Source of the DNA: Kalymmatonema gypsitolerans NIES-4073
GTDB taxonomy: Bacteria; Cyanobacteriota; Cyanobacteriia; Cyanobacteriales; Nostocaceae
Reading direction: 5' to 3'
NCBI RefSeq assembly: GCF_002368435.1
Contig: NZ_AP018264.1
Span: 124,001-188,000 of the forward strand
Length of the DNA stretch: 64,000 nt
Shown here piece after piece: positions 26,053-35,444 of the stretch (positions are counted from its first letter, which is position 1; the number at the start of each line of letters is the position of its first letter). Made by a program: the position numbers and the translations under genes. Below the pieces are notes generated by a model that saw only the letters and a program-made list of their open reading frames with translations, made no database searches and was not told the origin of the DNA.

Positions 26053-28235
26053 CGTTTGGATATCAAATTGAGGCTAAATTGGGAAACGCTGACCAAGTTG
26101 GATTGCGTTTGCGGTGTAATGGGCAAACTCAAGCAGTAGAAATTCATCGGGAACTCAGGCAAGCTGAATTTAAAGTTACTAATCCAAGATTCTCATATCA
26201 TGACGATTATACCCACTTTTTTTATGTTACTTCCACAGTCAACAACCTTGATAGCGTAATGCAAAAAATAGAAGCCCGTATCAAGGTTTCAAACAATGCT
26301 AGTGTTGCCACAAAAGAAGCAACTTTAAAAGACTTTAAATCATGGCAAATTCTATTTCGTAAAGCCATCAAAAAATTAAATAACGATGATGTAAATCCTA
26401 CAAGTTCAGTACAAGAAATTAATCAAAATACCCTCGAACAAAAAATTTCTGCTGGACGAATCACTGAAGTCGAAGACCATCTGCTGCGGCAAGCTGATGT
26501 TAATGATAGCAATGCTTTGCGAACATTAATTGCACTTTATGCCAAGACAGAACAGCATGAACAATTAGTAGCACTTTGTAAAGCGAAATATAACAGTATT
26601 TTAGCTTTACCTGTTTCTGGAAGGTTGGTAGAGCAGTTGGTAACTGCTCATCTCCAGCATTATCAACAAACAAAAGAACAAGAATTATTACGTTCTGTTC
26701 AAGCATTATCACAAGAATTTTTACCCGAATTAGAAAGATTACGCCAAGCTAACGGAGTACGAAAACTGTTGCATTTGTCCTTGGTTCCTCAAGAACCCTT
26801 ACCAACAATAGAAGGAGCTACACTTAACGAACAATTGACGCATTTATTAGAAGTTGAACCAGGCGAACGTATCTCCCAACTGGAGAAACTTCAAGAGAAA
26901 TATCCCAAAGCTATTAATGTACTACTTGCTTTAGCTGATGCTTACATATCAATTGATAATACTGACTCTGCTTTACAAATATATCAATCAATTACTGAAA
27001 AAACAGAAGAATTACAACAACGTCATGCAGAACTGCTGCTGAATAATCAACGTTTTCAAGAAGTAATTGAATTATTACCAAGTGTAATTTCTGAACTTTC
27101 ACCAGCATTGGCAGGATTGCGTGGTGCTGCTCTTTATAACTTAGGGCAGAAAATGCAAGCTAGTGAATTCTTAGATAAGGCTTGGCAAGGAGGTGAACGT
27201 AGAGTTCAAATTCTGCTACCTTTAGCAAAATTATGGGCTACAGTTGGCGATCCGGTCAAAGCAGGGGAGGTATATCAAATACTTCTAGAAACAGCTAATG
27301 AACAATTAACATTATTAGACCGTGCTTTAATAGCAAGAGTTGCTAATTTAGACGGTTTTGGTGATATTTCTGATGAAGATAAAGTTAGTTATTATGAGTT
27401 ATGTGTAAATTTTGCTGGAGTACGCCTGCGGGATTTACCAGAAGCAGAAGAAATATTAAAAGACAGATTAGATTTGTGTAAGCAGGTACAAAACACGTCA
27501 GGAATGCTCAACGCTTATGCTGACTGGCTAGACTGGCTTCCTAGTGTAGGAAAGTGGGAAGATTTAAACAAAGAACTAGGTATTTTAAGAAAATTTGCAA
27601 TCGAACAAAAAATTAGTTCGCTACAGTATTTTGAATTACTTGAAGGACTGGAAGCATACATAAATGTACAACCTACTTTACGTCAAAGTTTAGCAAATGA
27701 CTATTTTGGTTTAGCTATTGCTGAAATAGATAACGCATTACGTCAAGAAGAAATCGAAGCGCCTTTTTTTCAAGATTTAAAACGTGCTTTATTCTACCTT
27801 AACTCGGATTCAGCAAATGAGCTTGTTGAGTATCGCCAACAACGTCGTGCTGAGGCTACTAAGCTGAATGTACAAGTAGCTTCAGATGAAAACATAGTAT
27901 CAACAACTCAAAACTTGGCATCCATACATCTTGCGTTAGTTGGTGGTCACCAAGCAACTAGACGAGAAATCATCCGTGAATTGTGCGAAAATTACGGTTT
28001 ACAAAATTGTGTTGAGGTTGCGCCCTCAAGTGAGGCATATATAAATCGCAGTAACGTACAGGCACAAATAAGCAATTGTAATTTAATTGCAGTAATTACT
28101 GGATATATGGGTCATGATTTAAGTCAAATTATATCTGACTTAAAAAAAGATGGCGCTTTAACAGGTGATGTATTTTTTCTAGCTTGTCGGGGCAAAACTG
28201 GTGTAGTTCGCGCAATTCTTAATAAGGTGCAGTAA
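26049..28235 (+). CDS. Helical-repeat protein with DUF2325-like C-terminus
   Basis: A 728-residue protein translationally coupled to dpdK by an ATGA overlap. Residues about 20-75 may form a small beta domain. Residues about 140-600 are TPR-like helical repeats (for example INVLLALADAYISIDNTDSALQIYQSI split over two helices), suggesting a protein-binding scaffold. The last about 100 residues begin LALVGGHQATRREIIREL and continue LIAVITGYMGHDLSQIISDL, resembling DUF2325 (GGH motif, then a conserved His). DUF2325 is often found with mobile elements and defence genes, but its activity is unknown. I know no named Dpd subunit with this layout. Confidence 0.6.
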   Translation: MTFGYQIEAKLGNADQVGLRLRCNGQTQAVEIHRELRQAEFKVTNPRFSYHDDYTHFFYVTSTVNNLDSVMQKIEARIKVSNNASVATKEATLKDFKSWQILFRKAIKKLNNDDVNPTSSVQEINQNTLEQKISAGRITEVEDHLLRQADVNDSNALRTLIALYAKTEQHEQLVALCKAKYNSILALPVSGRLVEQLVTAHLQHYQQTKEQELLRSVQALSQEFLPELERLRQANGVRKLLHLSLVPQEPLPTIEGATLNEQLTHLLEVEPGERISQLEKLQEKYPKAINVLLALADAYISIDNTDSALQIYQSITEKTEELQQRHAELLLNNQRFQEVIELLPSVISELSPALAGLRGAALYNLGQKMQASEFLDKAWQGGERRVQILLPLAKLWATVGDPVKAGEVYQILLETANEQLTLLDRALIARVANLDGFGDISDEDKVSYYELCVNFAGVRLRDLPEAEEILKDRLDLCKQVQNTSGMLNAYADWLDWLPSVGKWEDLNKELGILRKFAIEQKISSLQYFELLEGLEAYINVQPTLRQSLANDYFGLAIAEIDNALRQEEIEAPFFQDLKRALFYLNSDSANELVEYRQQRRAEATKLNVQVASDENIVSTTQNLASIHLALVGGHQATRREIIRELCENYGLQNCVEVAPSSEAYINRSNVQAQISNCNLIAVITGYMGHDLSQIISDLKKDGALTGDVFFLACRGKTGVVRAILNKVQ

Positions 28236-28268
28236 TAAAATGGCTATACAATTGTCTTATAACCAATT

Positions 28269-28763
28269 TCAAAAACCCTCAATATCTTCTCCTCTCACAT
28301 CACCAGAGTCTTCCCCAAAAATCCAGTCGCTATCACTGTCGGCATTACCTTCACCATCCACCTGAAGATTTAAGGAAGGTATTAGCTGTTCAATTTGGCT
28401 TTCAAGTCGGGAGAGCGCCAGCGTTAAAGAAGCAAGTTGCTCCCTATCTTTCTTAATTTCATTTGAAATACCCAGCCGCAATTGATTTAACCGCTCCTGG
28501 AGGGTATGTACTTCCGATTTGGTCGCAGAAGGAATATTCACCTTCTCTTCCAGGGCGGCGATTTGAGCTTTCAAAGCTTCAATTTCGGCAGCAGTTGCAC
28601 TATCTGCACCATCTGGACTCTCTTCCACCAGTGCATTTCTAATACAATCCAGTACAAACTCCTTAAAAGTTAAGCGCAACTCCTCAGCACGCTGCTTGGC
28701 CTGCTTCACCAACTCCCGATCTTCTTCTGACAGAAGTTTTATATTTATCTGCGGATATTCCAC
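28269..28763 (-). CDS. Plasmid-type coiled-coil protein with short N-terminal helical domain
   Basis: A 164-residue acidic protein. Residues 1-50 (INIKLLSEEDRELVKQAKQRA...FKEFVLDCIRNAL) look like a ribbon-helix-helix or antitoxin-like N-terminus, residues 60-130 are a coiled coil, and the tail is Asp/Gly-rich. It is divergent from the tyrosine recombinase. Similar proteins next to recombinases on cyanobacterial plasmids suggest a regulator or partition role, but this is inference. Confidence 0.55.
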   Translation of the reverse strand: MEYPQINIKLLSEEDRELVKQAKQRAEELRLTFKEFVLDCIRNALVEESPDGADSATAAEIEALKAQIAALEEKVNIPSATKSEVHTLQERLNQLRLGISNEIKKDREQLASLTLALSRLESQIEQLIPSLNLQVDGEGNADSDSDWIFGEDSGDVRGEDIEGF

Positions 28764-29042
28764 CAGTCCCTCGCGCTTTTGTTGTGGAGAAGTGATTTCT
28801 AACCAGTTCTTTAACCATTTGCTTCGAGTTCTAATATTTACTTACTCTCCCTACCTCCCTATCTCCCCTTACTTCCCCAACTTTCCCCACTACCATCATC
28901 GCATACGGGATATCCGCGTATATACGATATAGATTATTTTCGATGAGTAATTTTGTGGTGCTTGGGAAACAACTATCATAAAGATACCGGGAATTATAGT
29001 TCTCGGCATCATAATTATCAGTGGGGGTTGGGGAATTTTATT

Positions 29043-30125
29043 ATGGAAAATTTACCCGTCAAAAGCGTGGAATCACTTGCTGTGGAGGTGGTAACTCTAC
29101 CGCTTGATGAAGCTCGTGTTGCGCTTGTGGATTATTATTTTCCCAACCGCCAGAAAATTAATTCGACACAGCAGCTAATTGAGCTATGGGTGCATTCTGT
29201 CACTATCAAAAGCGACCAAACGCGACGGGCATATCGGCAAATTGGTTATGAGCTTGTCGATTATATGCAGTCGCGGTTTGGGATATCTGATTTGAGGATG
29301 GTAACGTTATTTCATCTACACGCTTATCTGGCTTGGCTCAAGGATGAAAAGCCAGTACGGGGAAAGAAAAATACTTATGGGCTGAGTAAAAATACTGCGG
29401 CTAAGTACACGGCGGCGATTAAAAGTTTGTGGGAATGGGGTACTAGAGCTTCTATTGGTTATTTCGCTATCGACTTGGGCAAGGACTTAAGCATCCAGTG
29501 GGACGATAAGCTCGCAGAGCGCATTCTGTCGGAACGCGAGATTGCTAAGTTGGAAAAAGCGGCGATGGCAGTAGACTTGCAACACAATACTAATAAGATG
29601 CACTGGCTGCTGTTTACTCTCATGTTTTACAGTGGGGTGAGGGCAGGAGAAATTGCGCGGCAAACTTCTGATTATGGTAAGCGCGTAATTACGCCGGGGT
29701 TGTTTTGGCGGCAGTTTCGGGAGGATGGAGATTGTCTGTTGTTAACTGTGACGGGGAAACGAAATAAAACCAGAACTATTAGTCTCGATCCGGAAACTAG
29801 TGAGGTACTACTGGATTATCGTGGGGATGCAGGCAACGATCGGCCGGTGTTTCCTAGTCCCAGCCGGCGGGATAGGGGCAAACCTCTAAGCGATCGCGGG
29901 TTGCGACTGATGATGGAGGAAATTTCTACTTTTGCGGGAATTAAGTTCAGCGCCCACTTTCTGCGCCACACCCACGCAACGCTGGCTAAAAAAAATGGAG
30001 CTTCTGATTTTGACTTGCAAGCAGATTTGGGCCATGCTTCCCCGGCGACAACTGCAAAGTACATTCACCATGTTGGGCGTGTTGGGACTTCTCACGCACT
30101 GCGTAAGAAAAGCAAACATCGGTAA
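29043..30125 (+). CDS. Tyrosine recombinase / phage-type integrase
   Basis: About 360 residues from ATG 29043; a longer frame from TTG 28953 is possible but lacks a good ribosome binding site. Catalytic residues are visible: Arg in FYSGVRAGE near 200, Lys region GKRNKTRTI, HFLRH near 305-309, LGH near 331 and the nucleophile Tyr in TTAKYIHH near 339. An N-terminal SAM-like core-binding domain precedes it. It probably resolves plasmid multimers or integrates/excises the element; no attachment site was identified next to it. Confidence 0.87.
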   Translation: MENLPVKSVESLAVEVVTLPLDEARVALVDYYFPNRQKINSTQQLIELWVHSVTIKSDQTRRAYRQIGYELVDYMQSRFGISDLRMVTLFHLHAYLAWLKDEKPVRGKKNTYGLSKNTAAKYTAAIKSLWEWGTRASIGYFAIDLGKDLSIQWDDKLAERILSEREIAKLEKAAMAVDLQHNTNKMHWLLFTLMFYSGVRAGEIARQTSDYGKRVITPGLFWRQFREDGDCLLLTVTGKRNKTRTISLDPETSEVLLDYRGDAGNDRPVFPSPSRRDRGKPLSDRGLRLMMEEISTFAGIKFSAHFLRHTHATLAKKNGASDFDLQADLGHASPATTAKYIHHVGRVGTSHALRKKSKHR

Positions 30126-30128
30126 AAA

Positions 30129-30222
30129 AGCGTAGGTGTACCCCTACGGGGAAGCAAGCTAAGCGCAGCGTCTCGCTCCAGAAGGCATCACCTACGGTAG
30201 GCGGGTACGCCACGCCATCACG
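30129..30222. repeat. Nostoc-type palindromic interspersed repeat cluster
   Basis: Directly behind the recombinase stop. It contains GCGTAGGTG and the inverse CACCTACGG, an inner CCCCTACGGGG hairpin, and the element GCGCAGCGTCTCGCT. Such composite palindromes are scattered through Nostocales genomes; a related unit occurs inside the gene at 42045. Confidence 0.6.
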
Positions 30223-30324
30223 CTCATCATGATATTGTCAAGGTAGCTATCAAGATGGAAACACGCTCAGTTGTTCCTGTCCGCGGATAAGTTTACCTAG
30301 ATAATACCTAGACATTACCTAGAT

Positions 30325-30849
30325 ATGAGCAATACAGGGAGAACAAAGAAGCTAGCATCTTTCAACTGTGACCAAAAGATGTGGGAGCAGTTTATCGCCC
30401 ATTGCAACTCGAAAGGCACGACAGCAACAGCGACGCTCACCCGTTTTATTGAGCTATACCTAGATGGTTCTTTAGATGACCTTGATGCAATTGCTGGTAA
30501 TGAAGATAAACGCCTGGACTCTTTAGAACAAAAAACTGAAGAGATAACAGCCCAAATGAAACAATTTGCTGAGGCGATTATTAAAATTCAAAATTATCTC
30601 AACAACCAACCGAAACGGCAGAAGAAATCGTACAACAACAATTCATATTATCAAGGGCAAACTCCTCGAATCCAACCGCTAACAGAAGAAGGTTTAGCTT
30701 CAAGACTTGGTGTAAGTGTAGAAACTATACGCGAGCAGCGAATTAATCTGCCACCACCGCTTTTTGTGGGATGGTGCAAAGGCAAGGATAGAGCAGGGTT
30801 AGGATGGGAATTTAATCAGGATACGGGGTTATATCATCCGGCAAGTTAG
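30325..30849 (+). CDS. Plasmid protein: RHH-like N-terminus, coiled coil, DNA-binding-like C-terminus
   Basis: A 174-residue protein. Residues 10-50 (LASFNCDQKMWEQFIAHC...ATLTRFIELYL) resemble a CopG-like ribbon-helix-helix, 55-95 a coiled coil, and 115-140 (LTEEGLASRLGVSVETIREQR) a helix-turn-helix; the tail contains GWEFNQDTGLYHP. Proteins like this are common beside recombinases and replication regions of cyanobacterial plasmids; a copy-control or partition role is possible. Confidence 0.6.
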   Translation: MSNTGRTKKLASFNCDQKMWEQFIAHCNSKGTTATATLTRFIELYLDGSLDDLDAIAGNEDKRLDSLEQKTEEITAQMKQFAEAIIKIQNYLNNQPKRQKKSYNNNSYYQGQTPRIQPLTEEGLASRLGVSVETIREQRINLPPPLFVGWCKGKDRAGLGWEFNQDTGLYHPAS

Positions 30850-31116
30850 AATTTTTATTAATTTTAAGAATTTCTGAATTTACACTGATTCGCTCTGTTA
30901 ATGCGATTGCGGGTAAGAAAAAGAATAGGGCTTTAGTTCCTCCTGGAGATAATGCCGAGCTACGCTAACACTACGACTACGGTGCTGGCTCGTCTACACA
31001 AACAAAACTTCCCTCCAGATAAGGGATTAGAAGCAACAGAGCGTTCTGATTATTTTGTAACTGAAAGCTAAAATTTTAATAATGTAGAGGTATATCTGAC
31101 GAAGCAATGCAGGGAA

Positions 31117-31608
31117 ATGACTGAACTATATAAGGCTGGAATCATTGAGGTAACAGAAAGCGAAGCCGAAGATGAGGATGAAGATTTATTTGAAGTTGCG
31201 GTGCATTTTGACGGCGATATTTTTCTTCCCAGCGTTGTTTTTGAAGGCAAAGACCATGCATTGCGGCAAGCTAAAAAACTTTATGATTGGCTAGAAGCTA
31301 ATCCAAAAGAAATTAAGAGTGAGCGACTACGTTGGCAATCATACACAGTTAATCGCGAATCTTTAAGAGAATACCCAGCTTGCTATTTACCTTACTACTA
31401 CTCAAGATATGAGCAAAGTTTAGAAGTTTCAATTTTTGAGCGAGACCAAGAAGCCATTGCTTATGGTTGGTTGAGTGCTGAACCTTTACCCTACTATGTG
31501 GATAAAGAAAATAGTTTGGTAGTTATTGGAGAAATTTCAGATGATGCTGTGCTAGCTGGTTGGCATAAAGCCACTGATATACGCAGTTATTTTTACTCTT
31601 TTATTTAG
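31117..31608 (+). CDS. Acidic hypothetical protein
   Basis: A 163-residue protein with a strongly acidic stretch near residues 12-25 and many aromatic residues in the C-terminal half (PACYLPYYYSRYEQ, WHKATDIRSYFYSF). No known domain is recognised. It precedes the GNAT-like gene by 54 bp in the same direction. The 267 bp upstream hold no supported gene. Confidence 0.5.
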   Translation: MTELYKAGIIEVTESEAEDEDEDLFEVAVHFDGDIFLPSVVFEGKDHALRQAKKLYDWLEANPKEIKSERLRWQSYTVNRESLREYPACYLPYYYSRYEQSLEVSIFERDQEAIAYGWLSAEPLPYYVDKENSLVVIGEISDDAVLAGWHKATDIRSYFYSFI

Positions 31609-31662
31609 TAGTAAAATAGCCGTTATAAGCTTTAAGAATAAGTTAATAACTAGGAGCTTTAG

Positions 31663-32226
31663 GTGCAGCGAAAAATAGAATTAAAAAGAGGTAGCAATAA
31701 CACATCTGTTGAAGCATATTTGGTAGATTTAGGACAAAGACACGTTGATAATTATGTAAGTGATTGGGTCGAAAAATTAAGGTTATTTACTCAAGAAGAT
31801 AAATACTGGGACTGGATATTTAAATTAAGATATCTTGCTAATCAAGCAAATCTTGAAGGTTATGCAGTTGAGTGCGAAAACACAACTCAAGGATTAATGA
31901 TAATAGAAACACAAATGCACGGTTCCCGGTTGAATATTGGTAAGAGACTAGTTTATGTTGATGGTATTGCAACTGCCCCCACTAACCGAATTGAAATTCA
32001 GCGTCCGCCTCAATTCAAAGGTGTTGGTCAAGCACTTTTAAATTTCGCCAGAATTAGAAGTGTTGAGCTTGGGTATGAAGGTAGAATTAGGTTGCATTCT
32101 TTACCAAGGTCTGTAGGATTTTACGAAAAACAAAATATGTTTAACTGCGGGCCTGAAGAAGAATACGATAATTTGGTTTACTTTGAGTATGGTGTATTGA
32201 GACGGAGAGCAGGTGAAAATTTATGA
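31663..32226 (+). CDS. GNAT-family N-acetyltransferase-like protein
   Basis: A 187-residue protein from GTG, with TAGGAG about 8 nt upstream. The segment FKGVGQALLNFARIRSVELG near 120-140 is an acetyl-CoA loop (Q/R-x-x-G-x-G/A type) followed by IRLHSLPRSVGFYEKQNMF, the typical C-terminal half of GNAT enzymes. The substrate is unknown. The stop overlaps the next start (ATGA), so both are coupled. A toxin-type GNAT is possible but no ribbon-helix-helix antitoxin partner is adjacent. Confidence 0.65.
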   Translation: MQRKIELKRGSNNTSVEAYLVDLGQRHVDNYVSDWVEKLRLFTQEDKYWDWIFKLRYLANQANLEGYAVECENTTQGLMIIETQMHGSRLNIGKRLVYVDGIATAPTNRIEIQRPPQFKGVGQALLNFARIRSVELGYEGRIRLHSLPRSVGFYEKQNMFNCGPEEEYDNLVYFEYGVLRRRAGENL

Positions 32227-32762
32227 ATCATCAACAGCAAAATAATAATTCTCAGGTGAACGAGCCAGTAACAACCCAAGAAGCTATAGATTTACTTTTT
32301 GGTGAAGGATGGCTCGATGAAGCTGTTCGTATCGAAGATGAAGCCAATTGCACTATTGGTGCTGGTTTGGATTGGGGTAATGCACTACCACCTTTAATGC
32401 TTAACCTTCCTTTATTTGGTCGCCTATCAACGCTGCGTGTATCACTTAACCGTGAAATCAGGCTAATAATTGAAACATGGGATTTAGGTGTAGGTACTTC
32501 TTCGGCAACAGAGACTGCAAGGAGACGCATTAAAGAACGGTTGTTATCTCCTGCGCCTGAGCTATTACCTTACTTAGAAGCCACACTGCTGCAAGATGAT
32601 TTATACGGTGAAGAGTTTATATCTAACCGCGAAGCTCTCAAATCGCTACTTGCAGTACTTCTTACTGATTCTGATAGAACAGAAATTGCAGAGACGGCTG
32701 CTAATTCAATACGCGCACAAGTTATGTCGCAGGTAAATTTTTCCGAAAAAATTTCTGCTTAA
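32223..32762 (+). CDS. Hypothetical protein coupled to the GNAT-like gene
   Basis: A 179-residue soluble protein that I do not recognise. It begins with a polar Gln/Asn-rich stretch; the core contains GEGWLDEAVRIEDEANC and IRLIIETWDLG. The 4-bp ATGA overlap with the GNAT-like gene implies that the two are made in equal amounts and perhaps form a complex. Confidence 0.5.
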   Translation: MNHQQQNNNSQVNEPVTTQEAIDLLFGEGWLDEAVRIEDEANCTIGAGLDWGNALPPLMLNLPLFGRLSTLRVSLNREIRLIIETWDLGVGTSSATETARRRIKERLLSPAPELLPYLEATLLQDDLYGEEFISNREALKSLLAVLLTDSDRTEIAETAANSIRAQVMSQVNFSEKISA

Positions 32763-33083
32763 ATACTTAATATAATAACAACAATATTGCATCAAATTCA
32801 TCAAAGGAGCAACAGCAAGATTAGTAGATCCTCTGCGTCAATCATTAGCTTGCTCCGCTAGGAATCCATATCGATATCAAAGACTTATATATTTTTTTTG
32901 GCGTAACCTGCGTTATTCAATTACAATAATCAGTGCATATTTATCCTTTTTTAAAAGTTAAGACTTCCTTAACTACGCAAATAAATTTATAAACCAAACT
33001 GAATATAAAAAAATTACGTATATTATGATAAATATTAACGATATAATCAAAATTATTTTTGTGTAACCCAAAAGGACTGATTA
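32763..33083. other. AT-rich spacer without a recognised gene
   Basis: About 320 bp. No open frame with a ribosome binding site was found. AAGGA close to 33072 is the ribosome binding site of the HNH gene that follows. Confidence 0.5.
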
Positions 33084-33383
33084 ATGACTAGCAAAACCCG
33101 CAGTCGCTATTCTTCAAACTGGGATACTATCGCACTTGAGGTCAAATCAAAATCCGACTGGAAATGCACGCGCTGTGGTATACAATGCTTACGCCCAACT
33201 GATAAAAGAGATGGGTTAAATCGTAGAGAACGCAGTATTAAAACTTTAGTGGTTCACCATTGGAATTATCTGCCCGAAGATAATCGAGTCGAGAATCTCG
33301 CGGCTTTATGCACGGCTTGTCATCTGCTGTTCCATACGCGACGACGGGGAAACATATCACCAGGACAACTATCTTTGTGGTAG
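33084..33383 (+). CDS. Small HNH endonuclease
   Basis: A 99-residue protein. CTRCG near residue 30 and CTACH near 82 provide the zinc knuckles; VVHHWNYLPEDNRVENLAAL forms the HNH core with the catalytic His and Asn, and the closing His is in LLFHTRR. Such compact HNH proteins nick or cut DNA and are frequent in phages, plasmids and R-M loci. AAGGA lies at good distance before the ATG. Confidence 0.75.
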   Translation: MTSKTRSRYSSNWDTIALEVKSKSDWKCTRCGIQCLRPTDKRDGLNRRERSIKTLVVHHWNYLPEDNRVENLAALCTACHLLFHTRRRGNISPGQLSLW

Positions 33384-33517
33384 AAAAGCCAGTAGTTAAA
33401 GACAAATCAGTAGTAGATAGTTATGAGAAAGGTAAAAGAGAAATATTATCTTTCTAAGTCAAGATCACAACATTTGCTGACGCAATAACTTCATTGAAAA
33501 ATTGAAGTTGTATAGAC

Positions 33518-33685
33518 ATGAAAACTACTACTAATTCTAATCTAAAAGCTAACAAAAAATTAGTAACCTCTGCCCAGCAAATTCAACAAATAAGCACCTT
33601 ACTAAGCGAGGCGGATTACTACGACTACGAAGCAGAATTAGCACAAGAAAAGTCAGATTACTATCACTTGCGGTACGGGTACTAG
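33518..33685 (+). CDS. Possible small protein (55 aa)
   Basis: An ATG frame coding for a polar peptide ending LSEADYYDYEAELAQEKSDYY followed by a few residues. It lies between the HNH gene and the Gp157-like gene, in the same direction. Composition is protein-like (acidic and aromatic tail), but there is no clear ribosome binding site or known family. Confidence 0.35.
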   Translation: MKTTTNSNLKANKKLVTSAQQIQQISTLLSEADYYDYEAELAQEKSDYYHLRYGY

Positions 33686-33781
33686 ATTCAATCTCCCTTC
33701 AAGCATCAACTCTTCCTAGTCAACAAGCAGTAGCAGGTAACTAGTTAACTGCTACTGGCTTTTCATATCAAAAAGTAAATC

Positions 33782-34384
33782 ATGACTCAAGCAATTGAAC
33801 GCGAAATCAATCAACTCACGCTCAAAGAGTTAAGCTTAGATGCTGCTAAACTCTGGTCACAGATAGAAGAAGTAAGCGAGTTAGGCGAAGAAGGTAAAGT
33901 AGAACAACTCGTACAAGAACTTATGGGTGTTCAAAATGGTATCGAAACCAAAATCGATGCGATCGCCTGGGTAGTAGACCAGTTAAATCTTGACCTTGAA
34001 ACCTGGGAAGAAAGAAAAGTGCGAGTAGCCGAACTCCACGACCAGGTAATCTCACGTCGTAAAACTCAACTTGAACAAATCAAGCGTACTCTGATCCATC
34101 TACACGAGATTGGATTAATCAGTGACAAAAATATTGGTAAAGAAAGGGTTATTGAAATCAGGGATAACCCACCCAAAGTCGCTAACTTACTAGTAGAGGT
34201 AGACGATCAAGATTTTCCTGATGAATTTAGAGTTATTAAGTACCAAGCTAATAATAAGGCAATTCTTGAAGCCTATAAATCTGGTAAAGATATTAGCGAT
34301 GTTGCTGAGATAACTATTGGGAAACAGGTACGGTTTAAGGTGCAATCAGCTACTAAGGGGCGCAACAAGAAAAACCACAACTAA
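33782..34384 (+). CDS. Siphovirus Gp157-like protein
   Basis: A 200-residue protein. The N-terminal part (LKELSLDAAKLWSQIEE...) is followed by the IETKIDAIAWVVDQLN helix, the long RKTQLEQIKRTL helix, a DNPPKVAN strand and finally FRVIKYQANNKAILEAYKSG and VRFKVQ, the order seen in phage Gp157 proteins. Gp157 was linked to phage resistance in a Streptococcus siphovirus setting and often lies with recombination genes; the role here is unknown. Confidence 0.65.
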   Translation: MTQAIEREINQLTLKELSLDAAKLWSQIEEVSELGEEGKVEQLVQELMGVQNGIETKIDAIAWVVDQLNLDLETWEERKVRVAELHDQVISRRKTQLEQIKRTLIHLHEIGLISDKNIGKERVIEIRDNPPKVANLLVEVDDQDFPDEFRVIKYQANNKAILEAYKSGKDISDVAEITIGKQVRFKVQSATKGRNKKNHN

Positions 34385-34812
34385 TGGCATACGCCTCAAC
34401 CATGTAAATCAAACACAGGTATATCCCATCATTTTACAAATATATCATCAAATGGTTAAGAGTTAAATCTTAATCATTTTTATTTTTTCTAAAAACTATA
34501 CCTCAATTTTAAACTTATTAAAAAAATCATCAAACCTTTGCTTAGTTTTAAAATCAGTGAAGATATAATCGGTAAAACAGGAAATATCAATTTTAGCAGC
34601 AGTAACTATACCAAAATGGGTACAAATATTGTTATGATAGGTTGATAATTTTAATTTTATTTATTGTAGTTCAATAAGTAATTTCAATTGATTATGTATT
34701 TTATAATTTTCAGCCATCAAGATGATAATTCAAACTAGCCTTAAGTTTAATCTTAAGGTATGCAATCACCATAAATAAAAATTAAATATTAGCTATCGGG
34801 AGACATCTTCAA
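34385..34812. other. AT-rich spacer
   Basis: About 430 bp with very low G+C. No supported gene, hairpin or repeat was recognised. Confidence 0.5.
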
Positions 34813-35262
34813 ATGTCATATCATCAAAATCGAAGTATAGTTATCCGTAACGCTATTATCAACAGTTTGTTTATTATTTGGTGTTTGGTTTGGCGTACTG
34901 GTTTGGGGCTAACCTTTTTCATGATCTATGCTTCGCTGGGCTACATATATAACTGGCCATTCTACCTTCCCATTTCGATTATTTTGGGATTTGTCCCTTG
35001 GGGCTGGAAGGTGCAAGAAGAAAGAAGGATTAGAGAAGAAGAACAAAAAGTGAGGAATTTAAAAAATAAAATTGGAGATGGTGTTATCTATGCCAGAGCC
35101 GAATCAAATGTCGAGATAAATTACAGGGGAGTTATCTTCCTTAAATCAGTACTTGGTCTATTTGTTAGCGGATTTTGGGGAATAATACTTGGCTGGAAAG
35201 CTATTTTGGGAATGATACTACAGTTAGTTGATAATATTAAAACATTGGCTAAATATATGTAG
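34813..35262 (+). CDS. Small membrane protein
   Basis: A 149-residue protein with two hydrophobic segments near residues 15-55 (LFIIWCLVWRTGLGLTFFMI and the stretch after it), a charged coiled-coil-like stretch (EERRIREEEQKVRNLKNK) and a C-terminal hydrophobic segment near 110-140. A function cannot be assigned; it may be an accessory membrane protein of the conjugative element. Confidence 0.5.
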   Translation: MSYHQNRSIVIRNAIINSLFIIWCLVWRTGLGLTFFMIYASLGYIYNWPFYLPISIILGFVPWGWKVQEERRIREEEQKVRNLKNKIGDGVIYARAESNVEINYRGVIFLKSVLGLFVSGFWGIILGWKAILGMILQLVDNIKTLAKYM

Positions 35263-35444
35263 AGTGGCATCTTTATTTAAGTAAACCAAGCCCAAAATAT
35301 TTCATCACTATTACACCATTAATTTATTATCGAGCTTTTATTCAAAGTAAATTTCCACAAGCTAACGCTTTGATATAAACAGAAAGCTGGTATACCGCTT
35401 CATCAAATAACCAGTTACTAGTTATATCAACAGGAGCTAAAACA

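Noticed and set aside
28953-29042. Extended N-terminus of the tyrosine recombinase from a TTG
   Set aside because: No ribosome binding site, and the extra 30 residues do not look like a recombinase; ATG 29043 is preferred.
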